Positions 27,869 through 36,382 of a stretch of 64,000 nt of DNA are shown piece by piece (within the stretch, counting starts at the first letter, position 1; each line of letters opens with the position of its first letter). The notes under the pieces were generated by a model that saw only the letters and a program-made list of their open reading frames with translations, had not been told where the DNA came from and did no database searches. The position numbers and the translations under genes are program-made. Source of the stretch: an uncultured Lachnospiraceae bacterium (lineage in GTDB: Bacteria; Bacillota; Clostridia; Lachnospirales; Lachnospiraceae); NCBI GenBank assembly GCA_902798585.1, contig CADBXF010000006.1, positions 1-64,000 on the forward strand. Reading direction: 5' to 3'.

Positions 27869-27916
27869 CTACGCTGTAAACACGATTATGAACGCTCTGA
27901 TTTTCTTTTTTGTCAT
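27869..27916 (-). CDS. 15-codon leader reading frame made by a 51-bp duplication
   Basis: ATG to TAG encoding MTKKKIRAFIIVFTA, a copy of the first 15 codons of the paralogues. It arises from a 51-bp tandem duplication (27821-27871 against 27872-27922 approximately) and ends 3 bases before the start of paralogue 2. The AAGGTTGG upstream could serve as a ribosome site. It could be a leader for coupled translation or simply a scar. Confidence 0.5.
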   Translation of the reverse strand: MTKKKIRAFIIVFTA

Positions 27917-27972
27917 GGTGCCAACCTTTTATTCCATCAAAAAGATGCTTTTATCCGGCTTCAATTGCAAAA

Positions 27973-28467
27973 TCAGTCAAAAAGCCATTCAAAGGCGCGA
28001 TACCGCTTTGCATATGCGGTCATAGTGATTTTGATTCCTCGCTTATCGCTTGCCGTATCTGCGGAAAAGACAGTGATGATATCTCGATCACATCCGGCAT
28101 CATAGACGATGATTTCCTTGTCGTATTCCACTCCGGGTTCGAACCGTTCCTTCCAAAGCAGACACCCGTCCTCGTCAACTTCCTGGATTTCAATCCATCC
28201 CTTGGAGATGCTGCCCTTGATTGTCACCACATACTTGTCGGCCGGAGGTTCACACCCATGTTTTCCTTTTTGAGTCACAACTCCGTCAACGACATCGTCT
28301 TCGGTAAAAAACGGCGACATGTCATCACCTTCCGTAGGATCGAACATAGTTTTCACGCCCCCCGCATGTGCGTGGGAATAGGTGTTCATCCAAAAGACAA
28401 GCAACCCGAAACCAACTATGGTCGCTGTAAACACGATTATGAACGCTCTGATTTTCTTTTTTGTCAT
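27973..28467 (-). CDS. Membrane-anchored hypothetical protein, tandem paralogue 1
   Basis: A 164-residue member of the same family and first of the three in transcription. It starts 9 bp after the stop codon of the secreted-protein gene and has a GAGAGGA ribosome site. Its C-terminal half is nearly identical to that of paralogue 3 (both end YAKRYRAFEWLFD), so copies 1 and 3 are recent duplicates or have undergone gene conversion. Function unknown; a surface or secreted role is likely from topology. Confidence 0.78.
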   Translation of the reverse strand: MTKKKIRAFIIVFTATIVGFGLLVFWMNTYSHAHAGGVKTMFDPTEGDDMSPFFTEDDVVDGVVTQKGKHGCEPPADKYVVTIKGSISKGWIEIQEVDEDGCLLWKERFEPGVEYDKEIIVYDAGCDRDIITVFSADTASDKRGIKITMTAYAKRYRAFEWLFD

Positions 28468-28476
28468 AGTGTCCTC

Positions 28477-28953
28477 TCATCGGTCCGCAAAAATATAAGG
28501 AAGTACAGCATCCACAATTTTCTTATTGTTTCCGAAATCCCAGACTCTGGGCTTGTAATTTTCAACCGTTTTAACCTTCGTTGTCTGTCCTTCCGGCGCA
28601 TAGCCGATAGATTCCATCTCCCAGCTGGGGGACATCTCGGATCTCATGGTTCTGTGCTCTCCGTTTGCGTAAGTAAATGTTATAACCCCAAATGGAACCA
28701 CATCTGCATTATGAAGATTTATGGGATTTCCATGGGAGTCGAAATAATCTGCATCCCCTGTAGCGTACCCTGTATATGCAAAGAAGGCGGATTTAATCTG
28801 AACTATAAATTCAGCCTTCACCTTACGATTTCCATCCATTTTCCCAAAACCAGTGGAAGTCTGATCCTTATTTTTGGCCATTGCAAGAGATGACATCAAA
28901 GCAACAATCATCACCGCCAGTGCGACAGCTCTGATTTTACTGAACGATTTCAA
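28477..28953 (-). CDS. Small secreted protein of unknown function
   Basis: A 158-residue protein with a signal peptide: basic start, hydrophobic core about residues 9-23, and an AMA cleavage site near residue 26. The mature part is rich in Tyr and Gly (YTGYATGDADYFDSHGNP) with no motif I know. The only start that keeps the signal peptide is TTG at 28953. An 8-codon frame (ATG at 28976, MRKVTRVF) with a better ribosome site ends across this TTG, so coupled translation is possible. First gene of the four-gene island. Confidence 0.7.
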   Translation of the reverse strand: MKSFSKIRAVALAVMIVALMSSLAMAKNKDQTSTGFGKMDGNRKVKAEFIVQIKSAFFAYTGYATGDADYFDSHGNPINLHNADVVPFGVITFTYANGEHRTMRSEMSPSWEMESIGYAPEGQTTKVKTVENYKPRVWDFGNNKKIVDAVLPYIFADR

Positions 28954-28999
28954 AAAACTCGTGTTACTTTTCTCATGTATTTCAAACCCTTTTCTTTAA

Positions 29000-29012
29000 T
29001 TATGCTAAATGC
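29000..29012. repeat. Right 13-bp inverted repeat of the paralogue island
   Basis: TTATGCTAAATGC, exact reverse complement of 26785-26797. It lies just downstream of the -10 element of the island promoter, about where transcription would begin, so it could be an operator as well as a boundary. Confidence 0.7.
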
Positions 29013-29020
29013 ATGTCCCG

Positions 29021-29049
29021 ATTATATCAAAATCGAATCCCGTTTTCAA
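29021..29049 (-). promoter_or_regulatory. Promoter of the secreted-protein/paralogue operon
   Basis: On the minus strand -35 TTGAAA (29044-29049) and -10 TATAAT (29021-29026) with a 17-bp spacer. The remaining gap 29050-29351 is very A+T-rich; I see no gene, RNA or repeat in it. Confidence 0.75.
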
Positions 29050-29351
29050 TAATTTACTTAAATATTTCAATATTTTTTTGTCATTACGCCGATGTTTTCG
29101 TTTCATCATAAACCGTATTTTATGCTTTGTCGGTCTCATCTTGTTCAACGCTTATGTTCGCTGTACACAGCTGTTTACATACATTTTTGTGATTTTAAGC
29201 AAACTATATTATCTGCATTTATGTAACATTCTTTGTCAAAATATTATGTTTTTTCCGGAATATGTTCCGATTGAAAGCATCCGACATAAGCGCTGATTCC
29301 GATATCCTTCATTAATCGCAGCCGCATACCTAAATTGCCGGCATAGCGCAG

Positions 29352-29384
29352 AAAAGGCACCGGCCGATGCGGCCGATGCCTTTT
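29352..29384 (-). terminator. Terminator of rpoD
   Basis: AAAAGGCA (29352-29359) pairs with TGCCTTTT (29377-29384), with an inner GGCCG/CGGCC stem. It is 35 bp beyond the rpoD stop and has T-runs on both strands. Confidence 0.85.
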
Positions 29385-29418
29385 GTAATCTGTGATATTT
29401 TCGCAGCCTGTTAAAAGC

Positions 29419-30633
29419 TTACACATCATACCCCTTCAGGAGTTTTGCTCTGCTCGGGTGGCGGAGTTTGCGCAGAGCCTTCGCCTCAATCTGGCGGATA
29501 CGCTCACGCGTGACATTAAACTCCTTGCCGACCTCCTCGAGGGTGCGCTGCCGTCCGTCCACAAGGCCGAAACGAAGCTTCAAAACGCGGCGCTCGCGCT
29601 CGGTCAGAGTATTCAAAAGCTTCTCAATCTGTTCCTGAAGCATCATGTAGGAGGTTGCCTCCTCAGGGCCGGGCGTCTGCTCGTCCTTGATGAAGTCGCC
29701 CAGATGGCTGTCGTCCTCCTCACCGATCGGCGTATCCATGGAAATCGGATCTGCACTGATTTTGAGTACCTCGCGGACCTTCTCAACCGGCATATTCATG
29801 GCTTCTGCGAGCTCGGTCTCCGTAGGTTCGCGGCCGAGTTCCTGCAGCAGGTTGCGGCTCACGCGGTAGGTCTTATTGATGACCTCCGACATATGCACGG
29901 GAATTCGAATCGTTCTCGACTGATCCGCAATCGAGCGTGTGATTGCCTGACGAATCCACCATGTCGCATAGGTGGAGAACTTGTATCCCTTGGTGTAATC
30001 AAACTTATCCACGGCCTTAATCAGGCCGAGATTGCCCTCCTGAATGAGATCGAGGAATGAAAGGCCGCGGCCGACATAGCGCTTTGCGATGCTCACAACA
30101 AGTCGAAGGTTCGCCTCCGTAAGTCTTCTCTTGGCTTCGCGGTCGCCGTCCAGAATCTTCGTTGCAAGCTCAATCTCCTCATCGACACTCAACAGTCCGA
30201 AATTGCCGATCTCGCGAAGATACTGTTTCACCGGGTCATCCGACATCGCGTTGGCGATGCTGTTAAGCTCATCGTTGTCCGCAGGAAGAACCTCGTCGGT
30301 CTCGAGCAGTACATCGTCGTCAAATGCTCCCAAATCGTCGAGCGATCCCATGTCCGCTTCGAGCTTGCGAAGGGCCTGCTCATTCGGATCGTCCGGCTCG
30401 AGGTCCTGATCATCCTCCTGCTTGTTGAGGATGGCAAATCCCCGTCCCTCCAAATAGTCGTAAACCTGCTCAATCTGGTCTACCGTCTTGCAATATTCCC
30501 CCATCAATTCACTGATGTACACGGCCTCGATACTTCCGCCGTGATCATTGCCGTACTGTACCAGCTCCTCCAGGCGATTTTCAAACGTTGCCGTCTGTTC
30601 GCCCATGTTCTGCGCTGTTTCCATCTGCTCCAT
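29419..30633 (-). CDS. rpoD: Primary RNA polymerase sigma factor
   Basis: A 404-residue sigma-70 family member. Region 1.2 ([17 protein letters not shown]), region 2 with the -10-reading helix ([20 protein letters not shown]) and region 4 with the helix-turn-helix ([20 protein letters not shown]) are all complete. Length and sequence fit the housekeeping sigma of Firmicutes. The linker before region 1.2 is acidic. No dnaG is upstream, unlike the common dnaG-rpoD arrangement; a CBS-pair gene lies 49 bp upstream instead. The extended -10 promoters seen in this window suit this class of sigma. Confidence 0.97.
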   Translation of the reverse strand: MEQMETAQNMGEQTATFENRLEELVQYGNDHGGSIEAVYISELMGEYCKTVDQIEQVYDYLEGRGFAILNKQEDDQDLEPDDPNEQALRKLEADMGSLDDLGAFDDDVLLETDEVLPADNDELNSIANAMSDDPVKQYLREIGNFGLLSVDEEIELATKILDGDREAKRRLTEANLRLVVSIAKRYVGRGLSFLDLIQEGNLGLIKAVDKFDYTKGYKFSTYATWWIRQAITRSIADQSRTIRIPVHMSEVINKTYRVSRNLLQELGREPTETELAEAMNMPVEKVREVLKISADPISMDTPIGEEDDSHLGDFIKDEQTPGPEEATSYMMLQEQIEKLLNTLTERERRVLKLRFGLVDGRQRTLEEVGKEFNVTRERIRQIEAKALRKLRHPSRAKLLKGYDV

Positions 30634-30682
30634 TCCGTATTCGTCCTCTCTGCGTCGATTTCGAATTTATAAACCCAAGCCG

Positions 30683-31108
30683 TTATTCTTTTTTGCCTTC
30701 TGCTTTGCCGCCGAGCTGACGGAAGCAATACTCCATGATATCGCTTCGTTTCACTATTCCGATGAAAATGTCGTTGTCGTCAGTCACAGGAACAAAGTTC
30801 TGTGTCATAGCGACCTTAATCAGACTCTCCACCTCGGCATTTACATTGACTGCAGTATTGTGTGTCTTCCGGGGAATTCTCGTAATCGGAATTCGCTCCG
30901 CATCATGCATGTTCATATCTGCAGTATTCTTGATTCCCCACAAAAGGTCGCCCTCCGTGATTGTTCCGACATAGCGCCCGTTGCGGTCCAACATCGGAAT
31001 TGACGAATACCGATGAAACTCCATTTTTTCCAAAACCTGACGAAGACTGTACTCGTTCGTCACATACGCAACTTCACTTTTCGGCGTCAAGAAAAACAAG
31101 ATGTTCAA
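30683..31108 (-). CDS. CBS-domain pair protein
   Basis: A 141-residue protein made of two CBS motifs (about residues 10-60 and 75-130), which bind adenosine nucleotides and act as sensor modules. I set the start at the TTG at 31108, which has AGGTGA 5 bases upstream and gives NILFFLTPKSEVAYV, the usual start of this group; the frame is open up to 31183 but with no better site. It lies between the transglutaminase gene and rpoD on the same strand and may be co-transcribed with rpoD. Confidence 0.85.
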   Translation of the reverse strand: MNILFFLTPKSEVAYVTNEYSLRQVLEKMEFHRYSSIPMLDRNGRYVGTITEGDLLWGIKNTADMNMHDAERIPITRIPRKTHNTAVNVNAEVESLIKVAMTQNFVPVTDDNDIFIGIVKRSDIMEYCFRQLGGKAEGKKE

Positions 31109-31258
31109 CCGTCTCACCTGCCTTTTCCTCGTTCTATAGACGCACACCGCGTAAGTATAGCATTTTCCGCTTGCCCGTGTCAACCGTTTTTCTCGGCAAT
31201 CTGCGTCCTCTGCTCTTCGCGGTCCGTCAACCGTCGTATATGCTGTCGCAATGTCCTC

Positions 31259-33817
31259 CTACCAGTCCGTCGAGCCCTCGATATACCGATAGCCGAAGGA
31301 GTAATTGGCTGTCACATTTTCCCCGTTCTCATCCAGAACTTCGGCGTATATACGCTTCCCTGCGATTGTACCGAGCTCCAAGGCAATCCCGTGACTCCAT
31401 GCCGTATCGTCCTCCAGGAAGACATGAAGCTCGTGCCCGTTCACCAGCGAACCGTTTACGATTCTCCAACGAAGATGCGAAGGATCGTCGGAGGAATCCG
31501 CATAGATGGTAAGTATAAGGTCGCGCTGCGTAATGGTAACCGTCGGCATATCAACAAAAATGTTGTAATCATACACGGGATTTCCGTTCCGATCCACAAC
31601 GCGGATTGAGGAAACAATTTCATCGTACAGCTCCTCAAGCGGATACTCTCCCGGATTGATGAAACCGTCCGAGGCATCAATGGTAATTTGAATCGCCTCG
31701 ATTCGATGACCGTCCTGAAGGACTCCCGCCTGAAGATGCCACTCGAGCGTAAATTCGCCGAGAGTCTTTCCGTCATATTCTTTTTTCACCGTATCGTAGA
31801 CAATGAACAAATCTCCGCTTATGTCCCAATCACTGAAATCGAAGTCTGTCATATCCGCGGAATCACTGAAATCCGAGCCGCCGGTAACCTCCATCTGGAC
31901 CCAACCGACTCCGTCGAGATAAACCTCCGTCCAGGCATGACCGCCCTCAGCGGTAACTTTCGTCCACTGTCCCGGGCGCCCCTTCTGCACAAAACCGACG
32001 GTATACCGGGCCGGTATTCCGTAAGCGCGATACATCATCGTCGCAGCGCTCGCAAAATGCTGGCATATTCCCTTCTTTCCCTCGTTCAGGAAATAGGAAA
32101 CCATATCCCGATCGCTCGGGAAACTGTACGACATGGAGTAGGATGCGGAAGACTGAATGCACTCCGCAATGTCCGTAACCAGCGTGGCGCTGTTCGGGTG
32201 CAGGCCGTGCTTGGCGCCGTAATCCAAAAGTTCTGCCTTGAGTTCCGGCGATATATCCAGGTAATTGTCGTAAACAAATTCGCGGTACTGGCTCTCGCTC
32301 CCCCGGTCGGCAGCCGTGAATACGCCCACCGTATCCACATAAGTCTCGCAAATATACGAGCCGTCCTGGTTCACCGTCGGATCCATCGTCATGTAGTAAG
32401 GATATGCCGGATGCGGAAGACGCGAATCGCGAATCATCACGGCATCGCGCACTGCGTAAGCGTCGCGCAGCACCTCTCCCGTAAAATAATTGCTCCGGGG
32501 AAGGAACTCTTCTTCACCCTCGGTCTTATACCAGGAATGGCCGTCGTAGTTGCCGTAGGAAAATTCCTTAAAGTAGTACCAGCGGTTGGTCTGTCCGTAG
32601 AAGGAGAACACCGTAACCGATGACAGTGCACCGGCTCCGCCGCCACCGGCACTCTGAGAGTCAATATTAAACGAATCCTCATTTGCAGTGACGATTTCCC
32701 CTTCCGTCCCGCCAAGGCCGCCGCCACCGCCGTCGCCGCCGTCGCCGCCGTCCGGAGGAGGTGTTTTATCGCGATAGACGCGAAGCGTCCCTGTCTTCAG
32801 CGTGATATCGTAGTAAGCGGTAACATCACCGTAGGTGTCGCTCGTAACATAGTAACCGGAGAAAGCGTTCGGACTCTCTCCCACTTCGGTCTGGGAGCCG
32901 ACGCAGGAGATTGTCAGCCTGTCGCCTTCCGCAAGACCGTCGCCGCGCACAGTATATTCCGGGTTCGTAAGCGGAGTGCCGTCGTACAGTTTCTTCGCAG
33001 AACCGCTTGTGATAATGATTTTGCGCGGTAACAGCTGCAAATCCCCGTTGGAATATTCAATACAGTACTGACCGGATACATCGTTTCCCTTCTCATCGAC
33101 GATGCGCGTCCGTGAGACATCAAACTCGTTGACGGCATACATCGCCCCTTTTCTGGTCGTTGAAGGGCGACAATGGAATTCCGCGGTATGTCCCGATTTC
33201 AATCTTCCGGAGATAATTCTCCAGGAGTCCGCACTCGGAAGTGCGTTCGGGTCTCCGTCATAGACAACCGTCCTGCTGTCCGCCTGCACAGTGATATAGT
33301 TGCGCGCGTCGCGGATAGTGCCGGTCTTCTTCGGAATGACATAACAGTCCGTAGCATCCGAACCGTCGGAATGGGCTATCGAGAGATTCCCGAGCCGATA
33401 CCGCAGAACCGTCGCATCATAGTCGGCAAGGTTGATTGTCAGCTTCTTCGGGCGAATAGTGAACTTTACGCCTTCACTGTCCCGACGAACCCCGAGGAAG
33501 GACACCGAGTGCGCACGAACCTCGTACTCGCCGGGGAGCTTCGGAACATTTTCCGTCCATTCCCCGTGGCCGTCGCCGTCCTCATAAACCTCACGATACT
33601 CATATACAAGGCTTCCGATTGCCGAGATGCCCGAGGAAGGGTTCGGCAGCTCGCCGTAGGTCACCGAGTTACACTCCAGGTCGCGGTAGCGGAATCCGAC
33701 GCCGAAGCACAGCAAGGCGCACGGAATCAGAATCGCCATGGCAATCAGGACGATTTTCTTTACCTTGCGCAAGGTTCGCGACAATCGTTTTATTTTCTCT
33801 TCATACTCTTGGTACAT
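31259..33817 (-). CDS. Membrane-anchored transglutaminase-like protein with MBG repeats
   Basis: An 852-residue protein with a coiled basic N-terminus and one membrane segment (about 20-41). Outside the membrane are MBG-type beta repeats (KKLYDGTPLTNPEY near 275; KKEYDGKTLGEF near 680), a Gly/Asp linker (355-372) and a transglutaminase-like core. Cys585 (GICQHFAS) and His627 (GGHAWTEVY) are present; the third position, Asp in many relatives (GWxPxDxT), is Glu643 here (GWVQMEVT). Such proteins cross-link or cleave envelope proteins. It is the last gene of a six-gene operon with McrB-like ATPases. Confidence 0.85.
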   Translation of the reverse strand: MYQEYEEKIKRLSRTLRKVKKIVLIAMAILIPCALLCFGVGFRYRDLECNSVTYGELPNPSSGISAIGSLVYEYREVYEDGDGHGEWTENVPKLPGEYEVRAHSVSFLGVRRDSEGVKFTIRPKKLTINLADYDATVLRYRLGNLSIAHSDGSDATDCYVIPKKTGTIRDARNYITVQADSRTVVYDGDPNALPSADSWRIISGRLKSGHTAEFHCRPSTTRKGAMYAVNEFDVSRTRIVDEKGNDVSGQYCIEYSNGDLQLLPRKIIITSGSAKKLYDGTPLTNPEYTVRGDGLAEGDRLTISCVGSQTEVGESPNAFSGYYVTSDTYGDVTAYYDITLKTGTLRVYRDKTPPPDGGDGGDGGGGGLGGTEGEIVTANEDSFNIDSQSAGGGGAGALSSVTVFSFYGQTNRWYYFKEFSYGNYDGHSWYKTEGEEEFLPRSNYFTGEVLRDAYAVRDAVMIRDSRLPHPAYPYYMTMDPTVNQDGSYICETYVDTVGVFTAADRGSESQYREFVYDNYLDISPELKAELLDYGAKHGLHPNSATLVTDIAECIQSSASYSMSYSFPSDRDMVSYFLNEGKKGICQHFASAATMMYRAYGIPARYTVGFVQKGRPGQWTKVTAEGGHAWTEVYLDGVGWVQMEVTGGSDFSDSADMTDFDFSDWDISGDLFIVYDTVKKEYDGKTLGEFTLEWHLQAGVLQDGHRIEAIQITIDASDGFINPGEYPLEELYDEIVSSIRVVDRNGNPVYDYNIFVDMPTVTITQRDLILTIYADSSDDPSHLRWRIVNGSLVNGHELHVFLEDDTAWSHGIALELGTIAGKRIYAEVLDENGENVTANYSFGYRYIEGSTDW

Positions 33818-33862
33818 AATGCTCTCCCGTTATATTCCGGACAAATTCCCCCGCACTTTCGC

Positions 33863-35002
33863 TCAGTCCGTCAGCACTACATCGCCGTACTCACACACAA
33901 CGCGATAACAATCGGAAACATCAGCTCCGCGCGCATCCCGGATGGTGTAGTAATATACTAAATTGTCATAAAAGCCGGGCGCGTTCGCCGTATAGGACTG
34001 TTGTAATGTCACGACTTCGAGCACATCCCCGGCCGCAAGCTCGCCGGCAGCGAGCGTCCAGTCATCCTTCCGCACAAAATCATAGTACGGCCGTGTGACA
34101 TTACGCGTCACGACAATAATGTTGCGCGGCGTGATCGTCAGAATTCCGGGATGCGTAATCACTTCATAGAGATTCGTAACTTCCACACCGTTTCCGTCAT
34201 AGATGCGGTACTCGATCTCGTTGTTGAGCATTCCCGCATATGTGATACTTCCCCGGACATTTGCGAAGAGCGAGTGCCCTGCCTGCAACGCTCCTTCGAC
34301 AATTTCATAAGTATCGTCCCAAAGCGGTGTTCCGTCGTATTCCTTGCTCGCAGAGCCGGATTCAATCACGAGAATTCCGTAGGTGATATCGATACTTCCG
34401 TACTCAAATTCCATCTCGTAATTGTCCGAGACATCCTCATCGTCCCCATTCAGAATCTTCACGCGAAATGTATTCTGATGGCGGCCGACTTCCCTGACAC
34501 TCGCAAAATCATAATACAGACAACGCTCGCCGTCCGCGGGCCAGCCGGAAACCAGCGATGCGTTCTCATTCGAATGCTCTCTTCCGTCGTAGACAACACT
34601 GAGATCCTCGCTGGAGAAGAAAAGCTTGCGCCTGCACACCTCCAGGGTTCCGAACTCCGCCACGATATCATACTGGGCCGTGACATCCGCTCCCGCCGAA
34701 TCCAGAACGACAATCTTCGCATAGTTCTCGCTCGTCCCGACATCGGTCTGCTCTCCCAAAACCTCCACCTCAAGCTCGTGCTCCTTCGCGAGCTCTCCGG
34801 AGATCAGCTTCCACTTGTTTCGACGCAGCGGCATTCCGTCGAAATTTTTGCTCGCCGACTCGGTTTTAATCACAAGTTTGGTCTTTCTGTAGCGAAAGCT
34901 TCCCGTCCCCACCAAGACCGTCAGAACAATCAGCCCGACGGTCAGCGCGACCCCGCAGAAGCCGACCAAAAACACTGTCATATGTTTCTTCATATCCAAC
35001 AC
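33863..35002 (-). CDS. Membrane-anchored MBG-repeat protein
   Basis: A 379-residue protein with an N-terminal membrane anchor (about residues 9-31) and an extracytoplasmic region of at least four beta repeats, each with a Tyr-Asp-Gly type core (KNFDGMPLRRNKW, VVYDGREHSN, KEYDGTPLWDDTY, RPYYDFVRKDDW). The repeat type matches those flanking the transglutaminase core in the next gene, 45 bp downstream. It begins 3 bp after the second McrB-like ATPase gene. It probably serves as a surface partner or substrate for that protein; this is inference. Confidence 0.8.
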   Translation of the reverse strand: MLDMKKHMTVFLVGFCGVALTVGLIVLTVLVGTGSFRYRKTKLVIKTESASKNFDGMPLRRNKWKLISGELAKEHELEVEVLGEQTDVGTSENYAKIVVLDSAGADVTAQYDIVAEFGTLEVCRRKLFFSSEDLSVVYDGREHSNENASLVSGWPADGERCLYYDFASVREVGRHQNTFRVKILNGDDEDVSDNYEMEFEYGSIDITYGILVIESGSASKEYDGTPLWDDTYEIVEGALQAGHSLFANVRGSITYAGMLNNEIEYRIYDGNGVEVTNLYEVITHPGILTITPRNIIVVTRNVTRPYYDFVRKDDWTLAAGELAAGDVLEVVTLQQSYTANAPGFYDNLVYYYTIRDARGADVSDCYRVVCEYGDVVLTD

Positions 35003-35005
35003 CTT

Positions 35006-36382
35006 CTAAGACACAGATTGGCACAAGTAGTGCAGATAGCTGCGGCACAACGGCATCGAATCATAGCCGAACAATTCGGTGATTTTCAGGCCGAGCGCCT
35101 TTCCTGCCTTCGCAATCACAACCGGATTCTGTCCCTCCAGCTTCCGAAGCACTTTCTTCATCAGGAAGTCGTCAAGCGCTTCCTCCTCGGTTCCGCCGCA
35201 GGCGATATACAGGGAGATGTACTCCTCCATCTGCTTGCGAATTCGGTTACCGTAGGTGATGTGATAATTTTCCGTGAGGTACCGGTCGATCTCCGCCACC
35301 TTGCGGCGGTTGCGTGCGGTCATCGAGTACGCTTCCTTCGCATGCTCAACCGCCTTACAAAAGCCCGAGTACGACAGGCGCATTCCGCCGGACTGCGCTG
35401 CCGAGAACGGTTTGGCCTTGGTGTCGAGATTCATCACCATCGCACGGTCGTAAACCTTGTCGGAGATGGCAAATGTCGAATCATCATTGTTCGCCGTACC
35501 GATAAACCACACATTGGTCGGAATCCGGAACCGCCCGTTCTCAAACAAAAGCGGGTCCTTCTCCCAGCTGTCCGATGTCATTTCAAGACACCGGTCGGCG
35601 GGATTCAATTCCATCAGCGAGAGGAAATCCGCGAAGAAATATTCCACGCGGGCGATGTTCATCTCGTCGAGAACGATGATGCAGATATCGTCGGAGTACC
35701 GCGCCTCGTACAGCCTCTTAAGAAGAGCGCTCTCGTTAAACTGCTTTGTGAATTCATTGAAATATCCGATGACATCCGCGCGCTCTTTCCACATCGGCTG
35801 CACGGAGATAACCGCGGAAGGATTTCCGAGGAACGCGCCGAAAGCGGTAGCCAGCGAGGTCTTACCGGTTCCGGACAGACCCTGCATAATCATCAGGTGC
35901 GATACGGCAAATCCCGCGACAAACCGGCGAATGTCCTCCGGCTCATAATACAGATGGAGGTTGGCTGCCGCATATGCGCGGAAATCCTCGCAGATACGGA
36001 ACATCGGAACCTCTCCGACACGGGCGGGAACCTGTGCCTGCGCCGCCCCCCGGTCGATGGAAGCCAGTGCGCGGAACCGCACGCCGTCGTCCTGTTTTGC
36101 TTTCTTCCGACCCTTCCTGCCCATCCACAGAAAGCCGCGCCCGTGCGCCAAGATGACAATCGTTATCGCGAGGATGGCCGCCGGCAGAAGAAATGCCAAT
36201 ATGACGGTCAGGTACACTGTCTCAGTCTGAACCAGCGTTCCCTCCCGGAAAATGTTCGCAAGCGCGTCCTCATCCCCTGCGACGATTCCGATTATAATCA
36301 AAACCACGCAGGAAAGCGCTATGCAGCCGCACACAAGGAAGCGCCAATACCAGGTTTCGCCCTGTTTCTTCTCTTCCATCAC
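35006..36382 (-). CDS. Membrane-anchored McrB-like AAA+ ATPase (second copy)
   Basis: A 458-residue protein with two membrane segments at about 14-35 and 57-79 and a cytoplasmic AAA+ domain of the McrB/MoxR-like clade. Walker A is GLSGTGKTS (168-176), Walker B IIVLDEMN (235-242), sensor region GTANNDDSTFAISDKVYDRA. About half the AAA+ core is identical to the copy at 37939-39300. McrB relatives form hexamers that remodel a partner. Its start overlaps the coiled-coil gene stop by 4 bp. No nuclease partner (McrC) is present. Confidence 0.85.
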   Translation of the reverse strand: MMEEKKQGETWYWRFLVCGCIALSCVVLIIIGIVAGDEDALANIFREGTLVQTETVYLTVILAFLLPAAILAITIVILAHGRGFLWMGRKGRKKAKQDDGVRFRALASIDRGAAQAQVPARVGEVPMFRICEDFRAYAAANLHLYYEPEDIRRFVAGFAVSHLMIMQGLSGTGKTSLATAFGAFLGNPSAVISVQPMWKERADVIGYFNEFTKQFNESALLKRLYEARYSDDICIIVLDEMNIARVEYFFADFLSLMELNPADRCLEMTSDSWEKDPLLFENGRFRIPTNVWFIGTANNDDSTFAISDKVYDRAMVMNLDTKAKPFSAAQSGGMRLSYSGFCKAVEHAKEAYSMTARNRRKVAEIDRYLTENYHITYGNRIRKQMEEYISLYIACGGTEEEALDDFLMKKVLRKLEGQNPVVIAKAGKALGLKITELFGYDSMPLCRSYLHYLCQSVS

